Assembly: GCA_039545295.1 (NCBI GenBank)
Contig: BCIK01000020.1
Span: 216,254 to 280,253, forward strand
DNA: 64,000 bases
Direction of reading: 5' to 3'
DNA from: Udeniomyces pyricola
Taxonomy: Eukaryota > Basidiomycota > Tremellomycetes > Cystofilobasidiales > Mrakiaceae
Position numbers and translations under genes: made by a program. Positions within the stretch are counted from its first letter, which is position 1, and every line of letters begins with the position of its first letter. Positions 50,001-61,300 of this stretch are shown one piece after another. The notes beneath the pieces were generated by a model. The model searched no databases and was not told the DNA's origin. It was given only the letters and a program-made list of their open reading frames with translations.

Positions 50001-51475
50001 AACAACAAAAAGCAGATCTAACGGCATTGACCTTTGTTTTCACATTCCACTCACTCACTATCCTTAAATACGTGCTATCATTTTCTTCCCCAGTAACGAT
50101 ACGGACGTCCCTCGACCAGCGACGGCGCGCGAAACCGACCCTTTTGGCCTCGGCCTCGTCGGGTTTGACATCGAAACGACCCGTATCGCCTTCAACCGGG
50201 CGACAGGGCCGAGTCTCGGTTCAATTTGCTTGAGTTCGCTCATCATGACATTGTTGGGCTTGGTGAGGAGAGGCGTTGGGTTGGCTAAGAAGGTCAGGAT
50301 CGGGACAAACGTTTTCTTCTTCTTCTTGGTCTTTCTATTTTACTTTCTTCTGCTAGCCCCTCCTTTCGCTTCGCAATGATGTATATCGACCGTTCGTCTG
50401 CTCACACTACTACTCCTCCTACCGCTTATCTTTCCAGGCGACATCCCCAACGACTCTCTCTCGCCTCCCTCCGATTCTTCATCCTATCAACGTCATCCAA
50501 CCGACCTTGAACATCCTCATCTCGGTGCTTGATCAGCTCAATGGATATGCGCTCGTTTATGTTGGGATCACGGGGGATTCGTTCGGGCCGGCAGCGAGGG
50601 CCGCGGCGGCGTTGGTCGGGAGAGGGAAGGGGAAAGGCGGGAGGAAGATCTTGGATTGTCAGTGGTTTATCATCATTCATTTTTTTAGTTTTTTTTTTTC
50701 TTCAAGCAGTCGGAGTTTACACATTGACCCTTTTCCCTTTGTCCCACACACATACTCTCTCTATCTCACACACCCCAACGTATACTTCAAAGATACCTTG
50801 ATCAAGCTCCTCCTCAACCTCTGCACGATGACGATCGCTTTCCTCACCGGTTCGATCGCCTACCTCTTTGCGCTGCATGCCCTCAACGCACCGACGGCTC
50901 ATGCCCCCGTCGTCGCGACGTTCGTCGGGGCGAGCGTGTTTTTAGTCGTGAGACTCGGGTGGGACGCTTTGGTCGATGCGTCAGTCGTTTTTTTCTTTTC
51001 TTTTTTTTTTCGTTGAACTTTGAAAGATTCTCTTTTCCCCCCGCCCAAAAAGAAGAAGAAAACCCCCACTCGCGTTGATCCCCTGATTCTCAAACCTTTT
51101 TCTCTGTTTGTTTCTGTCCCTTTTTCTTTTCTTCTGGCCTGGGTGGTGATGGTGATGGTGACGGTGATGACGGTCCTATTCTCGTTTTAGATCCGACGCA
51201 CTCTTCATCTGCTATGCGATCGACGCCGAGAACGGCGGGCTGAATTGCCCCGAAGCTGGACGAGCAGTACGTTATTAGACCCTCTTTTACCCCCCCCCCC
51301 CTTTTCAAAACGCACTATAACACTCTCATTGACACATCTCTCTTCCTTTTTTCTGCGCTCGACACTTTAAATCCGTCATCCATCTCAGTTTTCAGGCAAG
51401 CCTGTTCAAACGGACGTCCGATCGACGGGGCGCGGGTCGCGACGCCAAGTTGATGGAGGAGGGACGATGGCGTGA
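47023..51475 (+). CDS. PNS1: Choline-transporter-like (CTL/SLC44, PNS1/DUF580) membrane protein, multi-exon
   Basis: Multi-pass membrane protein of the CTL family; yeast Pns1 is a plasma-membrane member whose substrate is not proven. The start MSGVASPSPPVDNPPNLPH is at 47023, with an in-frame alternative at 47201. A cytosolic Ser/acidic N-terminal part of over 300 residues extends to about 48830. Membrane segments follow: FLALYLTSMLALFVFLPF, LPLLSLLLLISTALPPLFL, VRYVLFGASAAVPLGLTA, LRLLSLVPLGLGILAGRL, LLVLTPLLLLSFSLLSIPF and WLMVLVGALWMWSWGVL. The conserved C-terminal part has VSAVVGEWFF, PSLGSICLSSLIMTLLGL, LNGYALVYVGITGDSF, LNLCTMTIAFLTGSIAYLF and ALFICYAIDAENGG, which are CTL signatures. 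The last exon, FSGKPVQTDVRSTGRGSRR, ends at 51475. The N-terminal start is the least certain part. Confidence 0.86.
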
Positions 51476-52543
51476 AGGTGGAAATGAGGGGGGGGGGGGT
51501 TCCAGTACGTTGGTATTTTCGTTGTATATCATGGTGGGCGATTGAGGAGAAGAAGAAAGAATCGGAATGGAGGGAGGAGGGATGCGGTCGGGGCCGGAGC
51601 GCCGGAGGAGGAGGGGGAGGGGTTCGGATGTGTGTGTGTGTGTGTGTGTTTATTGCTTCGTTCTCTTTCTATCTTCGTATGTTTTTTTATATACTTGGTT
51701 GGATCACATGTGTTCTACTTGGGTCAACTCTGCCCCCCCCCCCCTTTTTTTTCCTTCCTCTTCGTTCTTTCATTCTGTGTACTTTGCGTTTATATGTCCT
51801 CCTCTTCAGTTCCCTCGTTATATTCGGCCTTTTCTTTTTCTTTCGATCAACTAAACGCTCCCCCGCCTTCCCTTCCCTGTCATGACATGGTTCCTCGCGC
51901 AACTCAGGCGCTGACGTATAGCTAAATGAGTTTGCAGACCCTCGATCCCCCTTGCAGTCCTGCGCTCTCATGCATCATGAGTCAACGATCATGCAATCCC
52001 AAGCCGGAGTGTCTAGCTATACTGTAAAACCAACTCATGTACTGTTGACTTCCGTCGAACGATCAAGATAGATCGATCTGGGCGTAGAAACCGAGAAACG
52101 AAAAGTAACTACTATGTATATATACGTATACGTACGTATCCACCCCACCCACTCACATACATATGATATGTACACATATATGCGCGTTGATTCTCACCTT
52201 TTAACAACGTCCTACTAAACCTACTGGATCCACCCTCCAAACATACGGAAACCCAAACTAAATAAACAATATCAAAGCAAAAAAAAAACCCGCCACATCT
52301 TATCTGATCTGCCTTTGAAGTCAAACGACGAAAAATAAAATAAAAATGATCTCACGCCCGAATGAATGCCCACGGTCGAACCCTCCTTGAACCATCATCA
52401 TCATCATCATCCATCTAATCCACCCCCCCCCTTCCTCTCCTGTTCCTCTTCTTTCAATCCACTCAACCTCCCCCCCCCCCTTCCCCTCCTGTTCCTCTTC
52501 TTTCAATCCACTCAACCTCCCCCCCCCCTCTCTTGTCTTGATT
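51476..52543. other. Convergent intergenic region between PNS1 and RPN8
   Basis: Both genes end here. It includes a (TG)n tract (51629-51649), C/T-rich stretches, and a 49-bp tandem duplication near the RPN8 stop. Open frames on the plus strand at 51472-51925 are low-complexity continuation of the spliced-out or terminal frames and are not supported as genes. Confidence 0.7.
52430..52530. repeat. 49-bp tandem duplication with poly-C borders
   Basis: The unit TGTTCCTCTTCTTTCAATCC plus ACTCAACCTCC and a C run starts at 52441 and again at 52490, so the period is 49 bp. The only differences are in C-run length and one base near the border. It lies directly 3' of the RPN8 stop. Confidence 0.92.
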
Positions 52544-55417
52544 TTACTTATGCTTCTTCTTCTCCTCCTCAGTCCCTTTCCCTCCCTCGGCTGAAGACGA
52601 CGATGACGGAGCAGTGGCCGGGTCTTTGGCGTCTTTCGATGGGACGACGGTCGAGGAGGAACCATCGGTTTCGGAGGACTCGTTTTCGCTCCGACTGGAA
52701 AGGAAATGAGAAAAAAGGGGGGAGTTGGGAAGAAGAAGAAGAAGAGAGAGAGAGGGGAGGTGAGATTGGCCGAGTAAAGAAGATGGACAAGAACAGAAGA
52801 GAGGAAAACGGAGAGGAGAAAGAAAAGGAGAAACGTTATAAGTCAGACGTAAAAGAAAGAAAAAAAGGGGGGAGGGAGGGAGGGCAACGTACGAGTTGAG
52901 AAGCTTGTTATCGACCCTGATGACGGACGCAAGTGAGAGTTTGACAAACAAGAAGAAAAAAAAAGGAGGAGAGGGGAGAAAAATAAGAAGACCGGTCAGT
53001 GAGATAAACGTAGGAAACAAATGGGGATGAGTTCAGTAAGAATCTGGGGGTTAGAAGGAAAGAGAAGAGAAAGAGAAGATGAAAAGCAGAGGAGAGATTG
53101 CGTGCCTCGTCCCTCTCCTCTTCTGTCCTCCTCCCTGTCCGCTCTCGGCCCTACCACAGGAATGAACTCAAGACCAACGACGATCCGAGATATAAATAAA
53201 AGCACCAAACGAAACCATCACTCACAAGTTGTGAAGAGCAATGACGGCCCTGATCAAACTGCTGAGGTAAACGACCAACATCTGATCATTGGTCGCGACC
53301 CTGAATCCCTTTTCGATATCCGTCGCACTCGAGCCTCCCGCTCCAGCCCCTCCTCTAGTACCAACCGCCGCAGCCGACGAAAGACCCGACATCGTCTCTC
53401 CTTCGCCCATCAAGCTCGCCGGAAGCAAGTTGAAGACGTCCTGCAGGTTGTAAATGATCTGATGGTTGACTGGCATCTCGCCCTTGAGTACTTTGGCGAG
53501 GTAATCTCGGATATCAATCAGACGCGAGTGCAGGCCCTTGAGGGCGGAGAGTTGAGCTTGGACACGCGACGAAAGGGACGACGTCGAAGAGAAAGAGGAA
53601 ATGTCCCGGAGGAGGTGCTCGACACCAATCTCTTCGGCTTCTTCGGCTGAGATCAGAGAGGGGACGTGCATGAACGTCTTTTGGGTCGCAGTGCCGTCCT
53701 GGTGGTGATCAAGGGAACGACAGCGGGCAAGAAGGCGCCAGGTGAAGAGTGGGAAAGCGATTCAAATGGATGCGTTTGAGCAAGATGAGTCCACATGTCG
53801 ATGTATACATGTTAGTGTAGCTCACATAGGACTGCCTATTGAACGTATCGATGGACGTAAATGCAGGCAACTCACGTCTTTAATCTCCTCGACAGCAAAG
53901 TACGCATCCGTCGGTATGCCGGTATCACCCCTGCCTCCCGTCGGCCGGACATCAACAATGACCATGACCTGGGATTACAAATTTAGTCCCAATCAAATCA
54001 GTGAGCACGGTGGAAAGTAAGCGGGGCGTGAGTTTCGTCATGATGTGTGAGGAAAGGGGGAGGGGGGGGGGGTAATAGGTTCCTCTGATTCCAACAACGC
54101 GATGCCGACTTACAGGTTTGGGGACAAATCGCTTGAAGAGCTCCGAGATTTCCAGATCAGACGACCGGAGCGTCGGACCAGTGTGGTAGAATCCTATGGG
54201 CTTCTCTCGCGCTGGATGTAGTAGCACATGGGTAAACAGAGAAAGAAGCATCAACAGAGTAGCTTTAGCAGTGGACTTTGGCCCCGGGTAGCTCCTCCCT
54301 CACCGAGATTAAGACAACGCTAACACGGAGACGAATACGCCCACGCCCTCTTCCGGTCCATCTAAGCTGAACTGAAGCGTCACTTACCGTTGACCTTTCG
54401 GAACATCTCCCACATGCCCTCGACATAGTCGAGATCGAGGAACCACGTCTTTGGGTCCTTCTCATCCTCTTCAAACGGAACCTGAGGAAGCATCATGAGA
54501 GAGCGAAGAGTTGAGCCACAAAGTCAGTCAATGGTCATTGTAGGACTGTGGTGGTGTTCTCGAGTGATATCAAACAAAGTGTTGTAGGAGGACGAGATGA
54601 TCGTCGGTGGATCCAGAAGCGACAAGGGCAAGACCAGATCCATCCTATAGAGAGCTAGGGAACCAGCTCGCTCGTCATCAGGTCGCGCTCTTCTCTCGTC
54701 CCCATCATCGTGATCGTACGCAGACTTGGACACCACCATCTGATGTTAGGCATTCGGAATACAGCAGAGAACAACTCTATCATGCATGCGTAGCCGGCAG
54801 TGAATGGTGCGATCGTTCTTGGCTGACACCTCCCCTCGGCCTGCGCCACTTCCACGCGAGCCCCCCTCCCCCGATGCCCTTGCATCTCGTCCTGTCCCCC
54901 ATCCGCCTTATCGTTTGCCCCAAAGCGGCTAATCCAGAAAAGCTAACTGGTACTGTCTCGTGATGAGCGTAAACGTAAGATTTGGGGCATGGAAACTCAC
55001 CGCAAAGGAATTGGCAACGTTGACGGTCTTGCCGTCGTTCTGACCCAGGAGGACGCCGAGGACTCGTTTCTTAGAGGATGTTGGCGATCTCGAGGCGTGA
55101 TCGACAACACTGAGGAGAACGAGGGGATGAACGACGCTATAGATTGGTGAGGAATGAAAAGTGGTCAAGGAAGGATGAGGGGATGAGCTTTAGTTGGGGA
55201 ACGAGCAGGACGATTGTATGATTGAGGGGGAGTGCAGGATGAAGAAGGGGGAAGGAGGAGGGAAGGAGATGGAGACGGACACCGAGGTCCCGGCGAGAGC
55301 TGATATCTTTGGATAGTGGGGTAAAGGAAGGGGATCAAAGGTCAGATGGGGTTGCAGAGGTGAGGACTAGCGAGTTCAATGGTAAGAGTGGCGCACTTGA
55401 TCGGAAGTAGTAGCCAT
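52544..55417 (-). CDS. RPN8: 26S proteasome regulatory subunit RPN8 (PSMD7), MPN domain, multi-exon
   Basis: Non-catalytic MPN subunit of the proteasome lid that pairs with the deubiquitinase Rpn11. The start MATTSDQ is at 55417. The MPN domain reads [74 protein letters not shown] and [20 protein letters not shown]. The JAMM metal site is not complete: after GFYHTGP there is no H-x-H-S...D set, as expected for Rpn8. The C-terminal part has [45 protein letters not shown]-like [14 protein letters not shown] and [19 protein letters not shown], matching the family closely. The tail is acidic/Ser-rich with a Lys-rich end (EEKKKHK, stop at 52544), as in other Rpn8 proteins. It is divergent from the DUF3140 gene. 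Confidence 0.97.
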
Positions 55418-56271
55418 GATGAGGAGGGATCAAGGGGCAGGAGGTGGAAAGGGGAATGGTGTTGGTGGAAGCAAGCTGGAGTGAGTCGTGTATGATCATC
55501 GATACAACATCATGATGATGGATATTACACGACCCCTACTCAGCTATATCAACATATGCATTTCATCCAGCAGCTGTCTTTCATGTACGTATTTCCATCA
55601 TCATCAATATATATCATGAGCTCGTACGTTGATCATCACCGCATATAGTCACATAATAGCTTTCCTCGTGTTCGCGCTACGCTCGCGATCGTATAGGACT
55701 GGTTGAATGGTGAGCTTGGTAAGCGATCGATACGATATATAAAAAAGTGCACGAAATTACGATACGCCGGAATCGCTGAGCACGTACTAGGTATATATAT
55801 ATATATATGATGCCTTGTAGTAGTCATGAACGCAAGTCATGCATATATCATGTACACACATAATGTGAAAGTGCGTCGTTGTCTTCGATCAGGTCCATCG
55901 CGTGCGCGTCCGCCGGCTGCAGTCGACACTCGCGATGACGCAGGCTTCCCGACGGTCTTCAGTCCTGTAGTGAGACCCGCCTACCCTAACTGGCCACCAT
56001 CTCTCACCGTTCTTCCCCCAACCATCACCTTTAAATCAATCCTTTCCGTACCATCACACATCATGAAGTCTGACACTGATGTCATCCACGACTTTCATGC
56101 GACGTACGTCTCGCATCCTCAATCTGACCGTCTCGTCGCATATATAGATATATATAGATATATATATATATCACACGTTCACAATTCACTTCTTCCTCAA
56201 TCAGCCGCCCATATCCGGATCTATACATGCGCTAACCTTTGGTCTCGCCTGCTTGACTCTCCAGGGTTAAC
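55418..56271. promoter_or_regulatory. Divergent intergenic region between RPN8 and the DUF3140 gene
   Basis: This 0.85-kb spacer holds both promoters. It has AT dinucleotide tracts (55791-55809, 56138-56172) and no convincing gene. A proteasome control element cannot be assigned by eye. Confidence 0.55.
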
Positions 56272-57356
56272 ATGTCGCCAAAGTCTCTCAAAGCTTGGCT
56301 CGCGACCGAGGAATCCACCTCGACTGGCTGGCATGGCGAAAACGGCGACGACGAAGCCGAATCGCCCGGTCACCATTCTGGCACCCGCATCGTCGAGATC
56401 CTCGAAAAGAATCCAAGCAGAGACCCCAAGAAATACGACGAGGAAGATTTGAAGCATATGCGCAAAGTTGCAGGTTACAAGTGAGTTTTCCGTTGCGGCC
56501 AAAGTGTATAGGTTAAGTCGGGTTTTTCTTGTTCTTCTTATATATATATGCGCTCTGTTCTACATACCGAATCATCTTGTGCCCCGGTGTTTGCGTTGAC
56601 AATTATGCCCTTCGCTGACTCTGACAGTAATCGACACCTCGCTCAAGAGTCCTCTGCCAACGCCGACAAGTCAGATGAAGAGCTAACCAAGACAAAGTCC
56701 TACGCATCGCTCAAGAACTGGTTCGTCAATCAAAACCTTCATTTTTCTGACTCATGCAGATGGTTGATCAAGACATCGGCCTGGGCTCAATCAAGCCTGG
56801 TAGCACCACCATGGAACAGCAAGACTGACCGAAATCCGCTCGTTGTCTTTGGTCTTGACGTTGGTCGGCTTGGACATCAAGGGGGCATGACGCGCTTATT
56901 GCGCGAAAGTCAAAGAGCAACAAGGGTGCTGCGCCGGATGGGGAGGAGCAGAACAAGGAGAAGCATAAGCAGGAAGCTCAAGAATCGAAGGAAGATGAGG
57001 CGGACAAGGGGAAGCGAGAACAGGAGGAGATTGGACAGGAGAAGGAAGGTTCGGTCGACCAGCCGGAGAAGGACAACCAGGCTGTAGACAAGGAGCAGGA
57101 AACTACACAAGAAATCAAGCGGAAGAAGGAAGATGAGAAGGATGGGACCCCTGGCTCAGCCACCAACGGGGCCGATGAGGAGCAGGATAGACACAGGATG
57201 GAGGATTCAGGGGACAAGGGCCCCACTAAAGGCGACGAGGAACCCAAGAAGAAAAAGGTTAAGCGATCGCCGTCGTCCAAAACGTTCAAAGCCGCAGAGA
57301 TAGCGGGGGACGGAGATAGCGTCAGCCGACGCACGAGGTCCCATGCAGCCAGCTGA
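56272..57356 (+). CDS. DUF3140-type protein with charged C-terminal tail, three exons
   Basis: The exons are 56272-56480, 56628-56720 and 56882-57356; lengths sum to 777 bases (258 residues) and all phases agree. The first 110 residues match the DUF3140 pattern: SPKSLKAWLATEESTSTGW, then GHHSGTRIVEILEKNPSRD, then DEEDLKHMRKVAGYN joined to NRHLAQESS, then SYASLKNWGHDALIARK. The last block exists only if the second intron uses its GTTCGT donor. The remaining 150 residues are very rich in Lys, Glu and Asp, with a basic patch PKKKKVKRSP that resembles a nuclear localisation signal, and end RRTRSHAAS. The DUF3140 family is known from bacteria and fungi and has no settled function; nuclear or chromatin action here is an inference from the tail. 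Confidence 0.87.
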
Positions 57357-58338
57357 TTGGGAAGCTGCTGGCATAGGCCGGACACGTGTGGAAACTACGA
57401 GACTCCATAATCAAGCGGCGCAACTATACTGCGTGTGGAGGGTGAGCTTTGTACATATTATGGTATATACGAGTAACATATGATGACAGGATGGTACAAC
57501 GTTCAAGTTGATGATGATGAGGTCAAAGAGTGAGAAAGTACTCCGTCGTCAATGGTTGTAGTAAGGTCGTGGCATGATTACATGATGTATAATATATAAC
57601 GTCAAGGAATTCTAAAGCTGTGTACGTAGCGTGTTTCATGGCATCACGATGCAACCACCGTCGATGATTGAGTCATGATCGATCGCGCATGATGCATATT
57701 CTTTCCATGACGTTGGCAGACGTCGGCAGAGACGCTCGGCCTTTCCCGGACGCGCTCGGCCTGGACCGCATGAAAGCGATTCCCCCCGTGCGTTCCCCCA
57801 CTCTGGCCCCTTGGAAACCGCGCAGCTCCCCGCTCCTCCAGTTTTTCTTTCTTCTACTGGCTACCGGGACCCCAGGCGGTCGTCCCCTCCTCCCCCCAAG
57901 AGCTTCGTACGCTCCAGATGCTCTGTCCATCCCTCTCCTTACAACGCCCACCTCCTTTTCTTCCCCTTCCCCTCTCCCCTTGCTCTTTCCCTCCTTTCCT
58001 CCTTCCGACGGCATCCGCGTTCGTTCGACTCCACGAGCAGTCGAAATCCTCCTTTTCCTCCCGTAGCTTCCCTTTCTCGCCACTTTCTATCTCCATTCCA
58101 CGCCCGTCGTACTCCGTCGGTTTCCGCCTTAATTTCGTCCGCCAGTCGACGCAATACCAGTCAGTCAGCTGCCCGCCATAGCATGCGCGCCCCTTAGTTG
58201 CCCTTGCTCTATCTTCTTCCTGCACTTTGTACTTTCCATTGATTCCAAGGCTCGACTTTCCTTTCACTGCCATCCACTCTCAGATTTCTCCCTTCTCTCT
58301 TTTAATTCACTCCCACCCGAATCCACCTTTAGCCCATC
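57357..58338. promoter_or_regulatory. Intergenic, 5' region of the MFS exporter
   Basis: The left part (57357-57660) is AT-richer and likely the 3' region of the DUF3140 gene. From about 57780 to 58338 the plus strand is strongly C/T-rich, typical of the promoter and leader of an actively transcribed fungal gene. Open frames here on both strands are by-products of this composition. Confidence 0.65.
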
Positions 58339-61300
58339 ATGCCGGGTCTTAAGAAACTCCCCATCAATGCGTCTTTCATGGCCAACAACACCCAGCACGT
58401 TGAGAACACTGCCTCCACCACTGTCGACACCGCTGGTCACAATGGTTCGCTCAAGCCTCACCCTCCCGCTAGGCGAATGCCCTCCGAGGAAGACCTCACT
58501 GCTGACTCGGGTGCGACCACTCGAGTCGCTACACGCAACAACTCTGAGGTAAGAAAACATATCGTTTCCACCCAAGCTGTCGTCGTAGCCTGTAGACGAC
58601 TCTGCCGTCACTGTTTTTCTTGCTTCTTTTCTTTCCTCTTCTTTACCGCTGCTGCTGTTGGCTGACACTGGGTTCCGCATATGCATGCGCTTGCTTTACT
58701 CTCCCATCCTTGTTAATTATGGTCGCTTTTCTGTCTCTGTCGGCTCGATAGGACAACGAGAAGGTGCCCGAGGCTGTCAAGGAAAAGATTGAACAGGACA
58801 AGATCATTCTCGTTCATTTCGATGGGCCCGACGATCCTGAGAACCCGATGGTACGTGTCTATATATCGAAGCATGTGGAGGAGAGGCGATAGTGGGGTGG
58901 AGGGATCAAGCATTATGGAGTAATAGCGGTGGCGTTGGTGGTCTAAATGGATGGCGTCAGTGGCGGAGAGAACGAGCATGCGGCAAGACGGAAGAAGAAA
59001 GGGGTAGATGCCGTCTTGGCCGAGGGACCGAGTGACCAACCGGCCTATTTTGGACTGGCTTTCCTTGCCGCCCGCCGGCTTGGCCCGTGGTACTTGCCGC
59101 TCGAATCTCTCGGCCGCCTTGCTTGGAATCGAATATCGAACGCCAAGCATGCATATTGCATGTCCACATGATGGAAGCTTGATGCTTGATCACGCATCAA
59201 TCCATAGACTCCTTTCCCACTTGTTGCGCCTCGGTTGACTTACGCTTCGCTGTTTGCCCCTCTCTCCCCACAGAATTGGTCCAACGGCCGCAAATGGTTG
59301 ACGACGTTCCTGCTCTGTGTCATGACCCTCGTCATTGTGAGTGATGGCGTGATACATATGGAGCTTCAAGGTTGGAGCCCAGCGAGAGCGAGCACAAGCC
59401 ACGAGATACAAAGGGCGGCGGCGATGGGCAAAAAGGGGTCAAGGACGACCCCTCTCGCAGCTGCCTCTTCAGATCTCGAGTCCAGTTTGCCTTTCGTCGT
59501 CGTTTCCAAGATGTGATGTTTCAGCCGTCGCACGCATAGCTGATAACAACCTCGCTCGATGGCTTCTCCCATTTACCTCACAGGGTCTTTCTACTTCGGC
59601 CTACTCGGTAAGCTCCGTTTCCTTTAGCTTTACTACCTTTCGCTTCCGGTTCACTTGGGTTTCTTGCCCTGTTTGCCGGCCACGTTCTTGCCGTCCAAGC
59701 CGGTCGCCATGACGTTCTGTCGCTGATAGCTTCTATTCGTTTTTCATATATATTTCTCTTCTCCGTTCAATCAATCACTTTAATCTACCTCACGCAGAAC
59801 ACTGTCGATGGCATGACCCGAGAGTTTGGCGTCGCCAACGTCGTCGGTCAAGTCGGCATGTTCAGTACGTCATCAATCTCTTATCTCCTTCATCCACCTC
59901 GCTCTCTAATCTCCCTCCTCCTCTGGAAAAATCGCTAACAAATCCTCTCTGTCACCTCTTTCGCCTCGGTACCCGTTTCTTGAATCTACTGTCCGTTACT
60001 AGCCTTCAACTTTGCCTGCGCCCTGGCCCCGCTTTTCCTTGCCCCGTTGTGCGAGCTCATCGGTCGAAGAGAGGTCTACCTCTGGGCGTTTGCTGGATTC
60101 ACCCTCTGTTTCCTCTTCCTCGCACTTGGCAAGAACGTCGAGACCGAGATTATCGGCAGGTTAGTCTTATCATCCACCGGGTCCTTTTTTGGGGTAAGGG
60201 GGGGGGGTTATCTGGCGCTTGGATCCTAGATAGGTTTCATATGATGAATATCAAGCACAATCTGTACTGACCATGTCTCTTCTAATCAATCCCCCCCCTT
60301 TCCTCCCTTTCTTTTGTAGGTTCTTCTCGGGTCTCTTCGGATGCTGTGGAACTATCCTCGTCGGCGGTACCCTTGCCGACATCTGGGACACCCATGAGCG
60401 ATCCGTCCCCATGTCGTGAGTCGACATCCCTCCCCATTTCCAACGTTCCACTACCTCACATCTACGATCGTCTCATATACTGACGATTCCTGTTTCTGCT
60501 TTCTTTTTGCAGCTGCTTCACTTTCGTTGCCATCTTTGGTACCATTGCCGCTCCCCTCTAGTGAGTAGTCTTCCCCCTTAACTTAATGTGGGTCTAGAGG
60601 AATGTTTCATTGACGACCAAGGACTGTTCAGCTGTGGTTACATTGACATGTACGTTGGATGGAGGTGGATCGAATGGGTTCACGTGAGTGCTGCTTCGCT
60701 TTCCAAAGAGTGCTTTCACTCTCGTACCTCGGGGCTGGATGTGCGTCCCTCGACTGATTCCTTCTCCTTACTTCTCCTCCGCTATCTCGGATCGTTATCA
60801 GATGATCGCTTCCGGTCTTCTCTTCATCGCCGAATGCATCCTCTTCAAGGAGACCCGAGGCGCCAAGATCCTCATGGACCGAGCCAAGGCTCTCCGAAAA
60901 GAGACGGGTGACGAGCGATACCGTGCCCCTGCCGAGCTCGAATCCGAGTCCGTCAAGGATCTCCTCAAGAAGTCTTCCACTCGAGCCGTCACTCTCCTCG
61001 TCAAGGAGCCCGTTATCTTGTTCTTTGGGCTTTGGATCGCGTTCGCTTGGGGTGTGACGTTCCTCTTCCTTTCGGTCATCCCTCTCACGTACGCTGGTAA
61101 CCACGGTTGGTCAGAGGGTAACGCTGTGAGTTCATTTCGTTGACTTGTTTCGTACTGGTTATGTCTACCGCTCGGTACAATTCCTTTCTTCCTCATGAGG
61201 CGCGCGCATTCTGACGTCTTATTCCTCTTGTGCTGTCCTTCGGTTTCCAGGGTCTTCCTTACATTGCCTTGATTCTCGGTTGCTTCGTCGGTTTCGCTTC

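Noticed and set aside
57668..58197. Several open frames on both strands before the MFS gene
   Set aside because: Strong strand composition bias (C/T-rich leader) leaves few stops in all frames; none has a recognisable motif.
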